A DNA stretch of 64,000 bases from Ferruginibacter sp. GTDB taxonomy: Bacteria; Bacteroidota; Bacteroidia; Chitinophagales; Chitinophagaceae. A model generated the notes under the pieces. It saw only the letters and a program-made list of their open reading frames with translations. It ran no database searches and was not told where the DNA came from. Location of the stretch: NCBI GenBank assembly GCA_025350645.1, contig JANXXM010000029.1:30037-94036 (forward strand). Reading direction: 5' to 3'. A program made the position numbers and the translations under genes. This document shows positions 53,001-60,977 of this stretch, piece by piece; the first letter of the stretch is position 1, and each line of letters starts with the position of its first letter.

Positions 53001-53215
53001 ATAAATACCAGGGCGGACTTGGTTATTACGAAAGCACCAAAGATGCAAGTACCAATTTCTTTTTTGGCTGGTTGCCAAAAGGCACTTACGTTTTTGAGTA
53101 TCCAATGTTTGTAACGCACCAAGGTAATTTTAGTAATGGTGTTACAACTATTCAATGTATGTATGCGCCCGAGTTTACAAGCCATAGCGAGGGTGTGAGG
53201 GTGAGTGTGGAATAA
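47060..53215 (+). CDS. alpha-2-macroglobulin family protein
   Basis: 2051 aa; MG2-type RTFLFTDRSIYRPGQTIFFKGIV; macroglobulin core TQWKLQVMAHTKELASAVSSKTTITQKQLMVQPNAPRFLREGD; thioester-like YPYECAEQTF. Confidence 0.93.
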   Translation: MFLKKFLLIFFTILSVTTMAQTPNNYLKEWKKIEALEKKGLTKDALTEVVKLFADAVKTSNESQQIKAAMYQMKYRNVVEEDNQQKNLFYADTLIAQTKAPAKNILQSMQAQLFQSYKENHRYQLYNRTALAEEKGNDVTTWSIAKLNEKISSLYKASLKNDAVLKSTDLKGYDAIIEKGKNTRQLRPTLYDLLAHRALDYFMGTENDITNPSYKFIINEEVAFAPVKDFINYNFKTKDTASLYLNALKIMQNLLAFHLNDAAPEPLLDADLKRLNFVNQHGIFTNKEKLYENALLNIETKYSNSSASVQATYLRAQMLLQSADNYNPLTNKENQFALVKAKQICEAAYTKFPKSEGGINCKNLISQIEKPSLHFDVEKVNIPAQPFRTLISFKNISTVYFRIVQTTRSDIKKLEDNNNYEKVWPSILALKPLKSWSVTMPDQKDFQKHTTEIKIDALPIGTYYILASIKEDFSLGNNIIGRATTYISNVSYITSNKNDLYVLDRDNGKPLEKATVQLYTNTYNYTTRKNEEIKSAVYTSDKNGFVKIGKPKNYENSVVRVKYNNDELFTNDGYDTYYYDDDVNTNNSSRRTFLFTDRSIYRPGQTIFFKGIVTQTDGVNKKSEILSNTKTAVQLFDNNNQKLASVNVTTNDYGSYNGSFKIPEGLLNGNFYLKDTFTLSTQYISVEEYKRPKFLAEIKKPEGSYRVNDSIKIIGTAKAYAGNNIDGAKVSYRVVRVIRYPIWFGYYKSIWPPRGGNEEMEITNGVTTTDTKGEFKIVFKAIPDETVDKKNQPTFDYRVTADITDVNGETRSATTNVSVSYQALQLNIIADDKLIADSVKTIGVNSTNANGLHEKATVNFSMYKLQEPNRMFRTRYWQQPDVFVMNKGEYYQSFPYDVYADEDQMSKWELGEKVIDVNDTTAKDFRFQILDVRLKSGWYKIIVTGKDKYGEEIKAEKFVYISAPISASPLSSEERTGERLPISVTTQAQSSEPNQKITYQITTGFSKIWLIQNILRPNENYKITYPTVSEGETFTNAIDVTEADRGGINMNYVFVQHNRIYTGAENFAVPWSNKELKIAYETFRDKLEPGSAEKWKIKITGDKAEKVTAETLISMYDASLDQFKPHAWGSLNGLWPMNNSYFNWSGNTFEDVTSEDEDRIKENLLNGWEESYDRLAENGWNETLQYYLRGKVAGISVNAESRMLQDLAFDKNGDVQKPKKSSPLQIRQIQFTAPKVVNDYKMEEIRDTVQLDKIDKVPPTANIQLRKNFNETAFFFPDLKTDADGNVEFSFTMPEALTQWKLQVMAHTKELASAVSSKTTITQKQLMVQPNAPRFLREGDRMEFSAKIVNLTANEITGTSQLELLDAATNKSVDGWFKNVFPQQYFTVPAGQSVAVKFPIDIPFNFNSAMTYRIKAIAKDDSFSDGEEAAIPVLTNRMLVTESLPLNMRNTNSKIFKFDKLLNSGSSSTLTNHALTIEYTSNPAWYAVQALPYLMEYPYECAEQTFSKYYANTLASFISNSSPKIKEVFEKWKVTDTAALMSNLQKNEELKAVLLQETPWVLDAQNETQQKKNIALLFDMVRLAAEKNKTLAKLKEMQSSNGGFTWFKGGRDDRYITQYIITGIGHLRKLKAVQGVDYENLKPIVNKALPYLDARLKEEYDDLIKYKAKLSDNHLSYTAIQYLYMRSFFSETAITASAKKAVDYYKSQSQKYWLSQSKYMQAMIALSLFRNDDSKTAKAIIESLKQNSISSEEMGMYFKDFTKSGYYWYQAPIESQAMIIEAFTDIDKNENTLNDLKTWLLKQKQTQNWPTTKATAEACYALLMNGSNWLAEEKEVVINMGNTVIKSMDQQAEAGTGYFKKRIEGEKVKPEMGNINVEIKSTNNKPINQSTSWGSAYWQYFQDLDKITSAETPLKLVKKLFIEKNTNKGSVLQAIKDGDELKVGDKIKVRIELRADRDMEYVHMKDLRAACMEPVNVISEYKYQGGLGYYESTKDASTNFFFGWLPKGTYVFEYPMFVTHQGNFSNGVTTIQCMYAPEFTSHSEGVRVSVE
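49829..49863. repeat. in-frame heptanucleotide repeat inside alpha-2-macroglobulin gene
   Basis: gatttta gatttca gatttta gatgtaa gattaaa (five 7-nt units). Confidence 0.8.
49962..49991. repeat. in-frame palindromic insert inside alpha-2-macroglobulin gene
   Basis: cctctc-ctcggaa-gagagg core flanked by cccc/gggg; encodes SPLSSEERTGERLP. Confidence 0.75.
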
Positions 53216-53249
53216 ATACCATGTAAAAAATAAAAATTAGTTAGAAAAT

Positions 53250-53289
53250 AAAAATAGGCTATCTCAACACTATGAGTCAGCCTATTTTT
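53250..53289. terminator. terminator between alpha-2-macroglobulin gene and convergent gene
   Basis: aaaaataggct ... agcctattttt 11-bp inverted repeat. Confidence 0.75.
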
Positions 53290-53364
53290 ATTTGGATTTA
53301 TTATGAGGATTTTATGATATTCACCCAATTCTTGCAGATTGTATTTGGTTTCAAAAAATTTGTT

Positions 53365-54480
53365 TTAAGAGAGATTAAATTCATCCATAAATTCCATAAG
53401 CATCATTTCTATATCATCATGGTCTTTTATAACACTTAGGTTATTATCAAACCCTTTCTTTACTTTTTTTAATTCTTTTACCTGGGCATTTATTTTTTCA
53501 TCGGGGGTAGTTTTTTTGCCTACACTTTTTATATAGCCATTGCTATCCATCACAATATTTTCAAACAACTGCTGGCGTTCTTTATTTTTAAAACTATCTA
53601 TTTTTTGTTTTAATGTTTTGTTGTACAGTTTTAATTTTTCCAGCGAGTAAGTACTGTCTTCTGGTTGGGTTCCATTTAAGAAATGTGCTTTTTGTTTTAG
53701 CAGCAGCATAGTAAAAAGATCCCGCTCATCCCGTGCTGCAGTAAGCTGTTTCATAAGCTGCTCTTTCGTATGTCTTTTTTGTTCATTTTGCTCCAAATCC
53801 GGATGCAGCATTTTTACCAGTTCCTTATATAACTCAGTAACAGAGATGGCTGCAGGAGTTTTTGTATATTTTTTTGCAGACCTGCGGGTATTAGTAAATT
53901 CATTTTCATCATATTCAAATCCATTTTCATTTTCAAAATTATAATTAGTATCTCCTTCATTATTTTCTCCTTTAAACATCTCTTCCTCTGCAATTTTTTT
54001 TTCTATATTTTTCTTTTCTTTTTTCGATAAAATTGCCTGTTGTTTTTCTACATATATATTAAACATTTTTTTGGCTTCATCTACAAAAGGCGCTGATTGT
54101 TCCAGCATAGTAAGGATAAAAAGTATAAAATCATGCTCCATTCTTTTGGATACTTTCTGGCTATAAAAAATACGATCTGTATGTTGCACGAAAATAAATT
54201 TTGCCTTTGCTACTTCTGTTAAAAGCGGTACTATTTTATTAAGATAAAGTTTATGAAGTGTTTCATCTTCGGCTTTATTTTGTTTATCCTGCTCTTCATA
54301 ATTGTGTAGTTGTTTTATATAATTATTAAAACGTTTTATTTCTTTTTCCAGGGGAGTATCTACAGTTGCAGTTTTCTTTTTTGAGATAGCTATTATAGGT
54401 AAGAGATTGTTTTGGATATTTTCTTTTGCTGGCCTTGGTGTTATTGGTTCATCATTAAAAAGGGTTAAAGCTATTGCCAT
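53365..54480 (-). CDS. hypothetical protein with J-domain-like segment
   Basis: 371 aa; SVTELYKELVKMLHPDLEQNEQKRHTKEQLMKQLTAARDERDLFTML contains HPD in J-domain context. Confidence 0.7.
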   Translation of the reverse strand: MAIALTLFNDEPITPRPAKENIQNNLLPIIAISKKKTATVDTPLEKEIKRFNNYIKQLHNYEEQDKQNKAEDETLHKLYLNKIVPLLTEVAKAKFIFVQHTDRIFYSQKVSKRMEHDFILFILTMLEQSAPFVDEAKKMFNIYVEKQQAILSKKEKKNIEKKIAEEEMFKGENNEGDTNYNFENENGFEYDENEFTNTRRSAKKYTKTPAAISVTELYKELVKMLHPDLEQNEQKRHTKEQLMKQLTAARDERDLFTMLLLKQKAHFLNGTQPEDSTYSLEKLKLYNKTLKQKIDSFKNKERQQLFENIVMDSNGYIKSVGKKTTPDEKINAQVKELKKVKKGFDNNLSVIKDHDDIEMMLMEFMDEFNLS

Positions 54481-54686
54481 GGGATATTTTTTTACAAAAA
54501 TAAATTAAAATGGGTAAAGGGAGCAAATGATGATGATGAAATGCGTTTTTAATGTATGAAGAGTAAGTTAATAAAATGATCATAAAAAACTTAGGTTATT
54601 GTTTTACCTGCATATAGCCCCGAACTTAACACCGCCGAAATATGTGGGCTATACAAAAATAAAAATTTACAAACAAACTACTTGTT

Positions 54687-54893
54687 ATGCTTGAAGAAGT
54701 GAGTGAGTTTATTACAAATGCTACCGCTAACATACCAAAAGGGAAAGTAAAAGAAAAACTTGCGGATTTAAATACATGTTTTCAGACACAATTTGGAGTA
54801 ATTACAAGTTACAATTGGTATAATTATGAACCTAATCACGATTATTTAAACAACTCAGAATATCATAAAGTATATCAAAAAGCTATAGAATGA
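54687..54893 (+). CDS. small hypothetical protein
   Basis: 68 aa ORF with ATG, followed by strong terminator. Confidence 0.45.
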   Translation: MLEEVSEFITNATANIPKGKVKEKLADLNTCFQTQFGVITSYNWYNYEPNHDYLNNSEYHKVYQKAIE

Positions 54894-54930
54894 AGACACA
54901 CAACGATATTATGTAGGTGACATGAATTTG

Positions 54931-54972
54931 AACCACAAAAAAAGTAGTTCCTTTGCTACTTTTTTTGTGGTT
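54931..54972. terminator. bidirectional terminator
   Basis: 17-bp perfect inverted repeat aaccacaaaaaaagtag/ctactttttttgtggtt with 8-nt loop. Confidence 0.85.
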
Positions 54973-55001
54973 ATATATAAAATTCTTTTTTAAAATTTCA
55001 A

Positions 55002-58000
55002 TTAATGTTTTATAATTAACTTATCAGTTTTCCATTCTATACCATCAAAAATTTTTATAACATAAACATCATTTACAAAACTGCCAACTGATATTGTAAC
55101 GCTGCTCCTAGTTGCTTTTTTATCAAACTCTTGCTTGTAATTCACAATGCCCATTTTATTTATTATCTCTATTCTTTCTATGTTTGATAGTGTCACGAGT
55201 TTATTGGTTTTATCATCAAACTCTTCAATTTTTACGATGTCTGTACCAGGGTTTGGAGATATTCTGAAAGAAGTACAATTTGACACTGCTGCAAAATGTG
55301 CACCTGATGCGGTTGTACCGCAAGATGTTGTTGCACTAACAGGCAAACTGAAAGTTAAGTTAGAAGTAGATGGAGCTCTTAAAACAATGTAATTATTACC
55401 TGTACCTCCAGTAACCCTTATCCACGGGGCGGGAACAGTACCCCAAACATAATTTGTAAGACCAGGATAAGCATTTGCATCAACAGATACAGAAGCTGTT
55501 TGATTTTTACAAAATACATTTAGACCTGAAGTACTGAAGTTGGAGATATTTTTATTTTTTACAAACAACTTAGCAGAGTTGGTAGGACAGCCGTAATTGA
55601 CGGTTAACATTTCAGAAGTACCAGATGCTAATGTTAGCGAAGTTTGTGCACAACTAACACAACTTAATGATGACCCAGGCTGCGAAAAAGACCATGTGGA
55701 AATAACACCAGCAGGTAGGTTGGTTGTAAAAATTGCAGTATTACAAAACTCGGTTGGACCAAGAATTTGAACAGAATTTTGACAATAATCTTGGCAGGTA
55801 ATTGTTTGCGTAATATTTTCCATTTCGTTGTAAATCCATTTTGCATTACGTGGAGTAAAATCAGTATGGTTTATATTAAATAATGCAGAACCCACCTCTT
55901 TTGATTGTGCTTGGTATTTGAACGTAGAAGTATTTAAATTACCTGTTATTAGATAATTGAATACAGTAAACGGATTAGTTCCAAATGTAGCATCCAGTGC
56001 ACTTGTAGTTGGTACAAATGAAAATACATCTTGATTAATATTTAGACTTGCACCAGCTTTTAAAGATGCAAAAATTTTACCTACCGACCCAACATCAACC
56101 TTACTTAATCCTTCTGATAATCCCCCACCTGTTCTATCAATAATACTTTGAGTACCTCCTGGTGCTGCATCCCAACCTACATAACCTGCTGGGTTTTGCC
56201 TAGTATTTTCAGCCATTGTTTTCCAACCAAAGCCAATACCCCATAATTTTATTCTACGTTCAAATTTAAAGTATTCAATGTTTGCTGTACCACTATTCGG
56301 TAAAGCATTTAACTCACTAGTTAACCACCATTTTGAAGAGATATAAATAGGCGGAGTCCAAGGTGTAGGTGGCAACCAAAACCTAAATACGGCAAACTCT
56401 GCATCTTGATTTGCAAAATTTATATTAGATGAAGTTACAGGCACACCACATTGATTACCCTGTGCAATTGCTAAAAATTTGTATGGAGGTACAATGTTAT
56501 TAGGATTATAAGTTGCATCAAATCTAACCATTTGCTGGTAAGGGCTATTAGGTCCGTTAAGAAATGTATTAAATACCACTGTACCATCACCATCTATTAC
56601 CCTTGCTTTTAATAACTGTGCAGTTGCAGGTTGTGTATTTAAGTCTATAAATTTTTTTAGCCCAGCGTTGTTATTTTTTATTTTTTGCCCTAATATTTTT
56701 TGTTCGCCTAAGTCATACAAAAAATGCTGCAAACCCAAAGGTACGTTTGCACCTTGGTGTGGGCTATCCATTGTAAAAAGTAAACGAGTATCGGTACTGT
56801 TTACGGCAATTTGCTTTGTCATACGAGCTAGTGTGTACCTAGCTAATACACCGCCGGCACTTACACCCAATACAACATTTTTTTCGGTGCTACCTGCTAT
56901 TGCCTTATCGGCATTTACCCATTGTATTACCTGTTGAAGCATTTTGGTATTGTCTTCAAAACTCCTAAAAGTATTGTAGTTTACAAATACTAGATCGTAG
57001 CCTGCTATATCGTCTAGAGAATTCATGAAATCGTAGTCGATTTCTAATTTTTTCCATTCGCCTGGCTTCAAAGGATCTGTACTAATCAACTTATAAATAT
57101 CATAATTATTATTTGCATCATATCCTTCTACATAAATTAATGGCTTGCGTACATGCTGCTGTGCTTGCAACCTTGTAGGGTTATTTTTTGCATAGCGTAT
57201 TTGCATATAATCGCCACCGCCAATACCATCTGCAGGTACTACGGGTACTTGTATATTGGCTTGTAAAGGGTCGGTGTCTATATATCTATTAGCCGTATTG
57301 GTTACTTTTACAATTACACTGCTATTGCAATACAAGGTATTACCATCGCTTGTTGTTATTTTTAATACAATGGGTTTTCGCCCACTACTATCGGTATAGG
57401 TTTTTTGGGTAGGTGTATTGCTAAGGCTGCGGTAGCCTTGCCCATCTTTAAAATCTACAAAGGCACTCGTTATCGTTACATTCATATTTCTATAGAAATA
57501 TGCCGTATCTAATTTTAGGCTAACAGTGTTGGTAAATTCATTTTTTATGGGTGCAGCCACAAATAAATTATTGGTATTATAAGGGCTGACAGTACGGTTA
57601 GGTACATCATATATTTGTTGGTTGCTTACAGTAAATAAGTTTTCGGTAAGGGCTGTTTCTTTAAGCGATGCATACTTGCTGTATAGCACTGCAATGGGTG
57701 AGGCAGTATTATTGGGTACTGCATCTAATTGTGTATTTACCTGTGGTAAAGGTAACAAGGCAGTGTATTGAATAATTCTAGCTTGCGGAGCCGCTGCACT
57801 TACAGGTAATTTAGCTGTTACCATATCGCAATAAGCAGTTCTAAAAATATCTAGATCGTTTACAGCATTACTGTCGGTTAATATACCATTAAACCAATTT
57901 AGTGGTAGAAATTCGCTACCATATTCCTTTAGATAACCTGTAGGTATTTGTGATTTGTCTACATATCGAAAAATACTGTCTATTTTTTGGCGTAGAATGT

Positions 58001-58070
58001 CTGTTTGACTAAAGCATATATTACTCGCTACCATCATAATGAATAATAAGCGAAATATTTTATTTTGCAT
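55002..58070 (-). CDS. secreted alpha/beta-hydrolase-like protein with type IX secretion-type C-terminal domain (unit 1 gene A, full length)
   Basis: 1022 aa; signal peptide; KPLIYVEGYDA...; NVVLGVSAGGVLARYTLARM (GxSxG); C-terminal FRISPNPGTDIVKI...DVYVIKIFDGIEWKTDKLIIKH. Confidence 0.8.
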   Translation of the reverse strand: MQNKIFRLLFIMMVASNICFSQTDILRQKIDSIFRYVDKSQIPTGYLKEYGSEFLPLNWFNGILTDSNAVNDLDIFRTAYCDMVTAKLPVSAAAPQARIIQYTALLPLPQVNTQLDAVPNNTASPIAVLYSKYASLKETALTENLFTVSNQQIYDVPNRTVSPYNTNNLFVAAPIKNEFTNTVSLKLDTAYFYRNMNVTITSAFVDFKDGQGYRSLSNTPTQKTYTDSSGRKPIVLKITTSDGNTLYCNSSVIVKVTNTANRYIDTDPLQANIQVPVVPADGIGGGDYMQIRYAKNNPTRLQAQQHVRKPLIYVEGYDANNNYDIYKLISTDPLKPGEWKKLEIDYDFMNSLDDIAGYDLVFVNYNTFRSFEDNTKMLQQVIQWVNADKAIAGSTEKNVVLGVSAGGVLARYTLARMTKQIAVNSTDTRLLFTMDSPHQGANVPLGLQHFLYDLGEQKILGQKIKNNNAGLKKFIDLNTQPATAQLLKARVIDGDGTVVFNTFLNGPNSPYQQMVRFDATYNPNNIVPPYKFLAIAQGNQCGVPVTSSNINFANQDAEFAVFRFWLPPTPWTPPIYISSKWWLTSELNALPNSGTANIEYFKFERRIKLWGIGFGWKTMAENTRQNPAGYVGWDAAPGGTQSIIDRTGGGLSEGLSKVDVGSVGKIFASLKAGASLNINQDVFSFVPTTSALDATFGTNPFTVFNYLITGNLNTSTFKYQAQSKEVGSALFNINHTDFTPRNAKWIYNEMENITQTITCQDYCQNSVQILGPTEFCNTAIFTTNLPAGVISTWSFSQPGSSLSCVSCAQTSLTLASGTSEMLTVNYGCPTNSAKLFVKNKNISNFSTSGLNVFCKNQTASVSVDANAYPGLTNYVWGTVPAPWIRVTGGTGNNYIVLRAPSTSNLTFSLPVSATTSCGTTASGAHFAAVSNCTSFRISPNPGTDIVKIEEFDDKTNKLVTLSNIERIEIINKMGIVNYKQEFDKKATRSSVTISVGSFVNDVYVIKIFDGIEWKTDKLIIKH

Positions 58071-58088
58071 GGCGTTAAATTTTGGTTG

Positions 58089-58646
58089 TTAAAGTTTAAA
58101 ATCAAATCGTCCGTCTGTAAAGAAAAGTGTGTCACAATTATTTATTTTTAATTTAAAATTAAATGTGCCACTTATGATACCTGATGATTGGCTTAGTTCA
58201 TGTTTGCTAATTGTAATGGTTCCAATTTTAAATTGTAAAGTATCAGCAGGAAGAGTACCACAATTTGGAAATAATGTAGAACCAAATCCAATTTGTTTTT
58301 TGTTTGTATACACATAGTGTAATCCTGTACTTGTTAGACTATCAATATTTATTACAAAACTTGCAACTTGATTCATTTGTTCATACTGTCCTGCATCAAT
58401 TCTCAAATAAGGCAATCCATTTAACCCAATATCATATATTTTTTTTGGATTAGGAGAGCCATTACCGCTAGTACCTTTCGGCACATAAACTTTTCCATTA
58501 ACCAAACAGCCAAAAGTATTAGCACCCGTTTGTGTAGCAGGTGGTAGTTGGTCTATAGGGTCGGTAGTTCTTGTTTTTTTGCATTGTGCAAAGCAAAAGC
58601 ATAGTAGTACTGCATTTGCATATAGTATTAATTTTATTTTTTTCAT
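58089..58646 (-). CDS. small lipoprotein (unit 1 gene B; DUF6252-like)
   Basis: 185 aa; FAQCKK lipobox; LPPATQTGANTFGCLVNGKVYVPKG; ends CDTLFFTDGRFDFKL. Confidence 0.75.
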   Translation of the reverse strand: MKKIKLILYANAVLLCFCFAQCKKTRTTDPIDQLPPATQTGANTFGCLVNGKVYVPKGTSGNGSPNPKKIYDIGLNGLPYLRIDAGQYEQMNQVASFVINIDSLTSTGLHYVYTNKKQIGFGSTLFPNCGTLPADTLQFKIGTITISKHELSQSSGIISGTFNFKLKINNCDTLFFTDGRFDFKL

Positions 58647-58697
58647 TTTATTTTTTTTATTGGTAAATAAATATTTGCAAAATTTCTATCGCTTTAG

Positions 58698-58973
58698 TTA
58701 AGTTGGTTCTAATTTAGCCGTTACCATATCGCAATAAGCAGTACGAAAAATATCCAAATCATGTACTGCATTGCTATCAGTTAGTATTCCATTAAACCAA
58801 TGTAGTGGCAAAAATTCACTACCATATTCTTTTAAGTAGCCTGTGGGTATTTGAGTTTTATCTACATACTGAAAAATGCTATATAGTTTTTGGCGTAAAA
58901 TATCTGTTTGACTAAAGCCTTTTAGGCTTAGCATAAGAGTAACCACTATGGAAAAATATATTTTCAATTTCAT
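58698..58973 (-). pseudogene. N-terminal fragment of gene A (unit 2)
   Basis: 91 aa; QTDILRQKLYSIFQYVDKTQIPTGYLKEYGSEFLPLHWFNGILTDSNAVHDLDIFRTAYCDMVTAKL then stop; nearly identical to 55002-58070 N-terminus. Confidence 0.8.
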
Positions 58974-58993
58974 AAAATTATTTTTAAAGAGTT

Positions 58994-59539
58994 TTAAAAT
59001 TTAATGTCGAACCTTCCATCGGTTATGTAAACAGTATCGCAGGTAATCGTTTTGAATTTACAGCTAAAAGTGCCGCTTATTATATGATTTGGAATGTCTA
59101 GTCTAGTAATTACCCCACCTCCATATTGTCTTGTTGTAGTATCAAATGCTATTGTTGTACAATTACCCAAAACCTCACTCCATCCTACCGAAAAATCAAA
59201 CTCATTCGGCATAGTATAGTTACCTAAGTGGTCTAAATTTCTGTAAGAGACTAATACCTCTCCTTTATTTGTTGAGTTTTCAATTTTTCGTGCAATTATT
59301 CCTAGGTATGGTCTTCCGTTTAAATTTATATCATATTGTACTTGAGGATTAGGAGTACCAGTACCCGTATAGCCTTTGGGCACATAAACTTTTCCATTAA
59401 TTAAACACCCAAAAGTATTAGCACCAGTTTGTGTAGCAGGTGGTAATTGGTCTTCGGGTTCTATAGTTTTTGTTTTTTTGCAAGCAGCAAAAATATTGGT
59501 GCAAGCAATAATAAATAGTAACAATTTTATTTGTTTCAT
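58994..59539 (-). CDS. small lipoprotein (unit 2 gene B)
   Basis: 181 aa; FAACKK lipobox; LPPATQTGANTFGCLINGKVYVPKG; ends CDTVYITDGRFDIKF. Confidence 0.75.
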   Translation of the reverse strand: MKQIKLLLFIIACTNIFAACKKTKTIEPEDQLPPATQTGANTFGCLINGKVYVPKGYTGTGTPNPQVQYDINLNGRPYLGIIARKIENSTNKGEVLVSYRNLDHLGNYTMPNEFDFSVGWSEVLGNCTTIAFDTTTRQYGGGVITRLDIPNHIISGTFSCKFKTITCDTVYITDGRFDIKF

Positions 59540-59747
59540 GATATAAAATTTTTGTAAAGAAATAATTTGTTATAATAAAATTCTTATTGCCAAAGCGGCA
59601 AGCAAGTAATGCTAAAGCAGGTATTGCGTATGCAATGGCTTATGTTCAAATCCGTTCTATTTCCTTTTATATGTACTGGTTTTGCCATGCTTTGGTAATT
59701 GATTTAGTAAAGTTATCAAAGCAAAAATTAAAATCTCTTGACAAAAG

Positions 59748-59948
59748 TCAAGAAATTGGGGAGTTTTCTTTTACTTTAAAGTAAAAAAAATGTAGAACAA
59801 GAGCATACTCATTTAAATAGCCTGTAGGTATATGGCTTTTATCAATATTTTGAAAAATGGTATTTAATTCAGTACGAATAGGATCCGTTTGTGCAAATGC
59901 ACAAAAGTTTAGTAGCAGCAGTGCTGCGAGTGTTATAATTAATTTCAT
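59748..59948 (-). pseudogene. N-terminal fragment of gene A (unit 3)
   Basis: 66 aa; signal peptide then QTDPIRTELNTIFQNIDKSHIPTGYLNEY, homology then lost. Confidence 0.75.
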
Positions 59949-59969
59949 GAAAATGTTTTTTAAGTTTTT

Positions 59970-60527
59970 TTAAAGTTTTTTGTCAAATCTACCGTCGGTT
60001 ACTGAAATTGTTTCACAACTAGGTTTTGTTAAAGTAAATTCAAAAGTTCCTGAAAATATCCCATTGGGTAAATCATAACGTGTTAGTATTATTTTACCAT
60101 TTACTAGAACATTTGTATCAGTACTTCTTACATCACTACATAAAGATTGATTCAGAAAGTCTTGAAAAGCAAATTTTATGTTAGCATTATTACCATAATT
60201 ATATATTGTTTTATAATTTGTTGAGTCAAATGAAATTGCTATTTGCTGATTAACATTATTTGTTCCTAACTCAATTTTTGCAAAAATTGATAAATTACCC
60301 CCAAGACTGCCATCATAAAAAACTTTAAACGGCGAGTTACATAAAAATTTACAATCTGTTTGTGCCACCCATGCTTTTCCATTTACGAGGCAGCCAAACG
60401 TATTTGCACCTGTTTGTGTAGCAGCAGGTAATTTGGAGAGTTCTGTGGGTTCTGTTTTATCTTTTTTGCAGGCTGCAAAAATATTTATGCAGGCAATTAT
60501 AAGTAGTAACAATTTTACTTGTTTCAT
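59970..60527 (-). CDS. small lipoprotein (unit 3 gene B)
   Basis: 185 aa; FAACKK lipobox; LPAATQTGANTFGCLVNGKAWV; ends CETISVTDGRFDKKL. Confidence 0.75.
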   Translation of the reverse strand: MKQVKLLLLIIACINIFAACKKDKTEPTELSKLPAATQTGANTFGCLVNGKAWVAQTDCKFLCNSPFKVFYDGSLGGNLSIFAKIELGTNNVNQQIAISFDSTNYKTIYNYGNNANIKFAFQDFLNQSLCSDVRSTDTNVLVNGKIILTRYDLPNGIFSGTFEFTLTKPSCETISVTDGRFDKKL

Positions 60528-60796
60528 GGTTATATTTTTTAGTAAATAGATAGTTGTTTGTAAAAACGAAATTAAGTTCGACGTGGTAATGTGGTAATGC
60601 TAAAAATAGTATTGCGTATGCTGTGGCTTACATCAGCATCTATTCTATTTCCTTTTATTTGGCGGGGTTTTGCCATTTGTATTTGTATAATATAAATGTA
60701 GATTTAATTGTTGGTAATAAAATTGATAAATGTCAATAAATTATTTCTTCCGCCAGCGTTCATTTTACGAACTATTTAAGAGGTTATTTTTTCTAT

Positions 60797-60860
60797 ACTA
60801 CCTCGGGGTCATACTCGTTTAAATAGCCTGTGGGTATTTGTGTTTTATCTATATTTTAAA
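60797..60860 (-). pseudogene. relic of gene A N-terminus (unit 4)
   Basis: Minus strand reads IDKTQIPTGYLNEYDPEVV* with no start codon or signal peptide in frame. Confidence 0.7.
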
Positions 60861-60977
60861 AATAAAGTTTTGTTGTGTACGCAGAGGTCTGTTTGCGGAC
60901 ATTATAAAATCTAAAAATTTAATTACAGATAATAAAAGCAGGTTTGTGCCGCATGTAATTGGGTAAAGATGCTAGGA

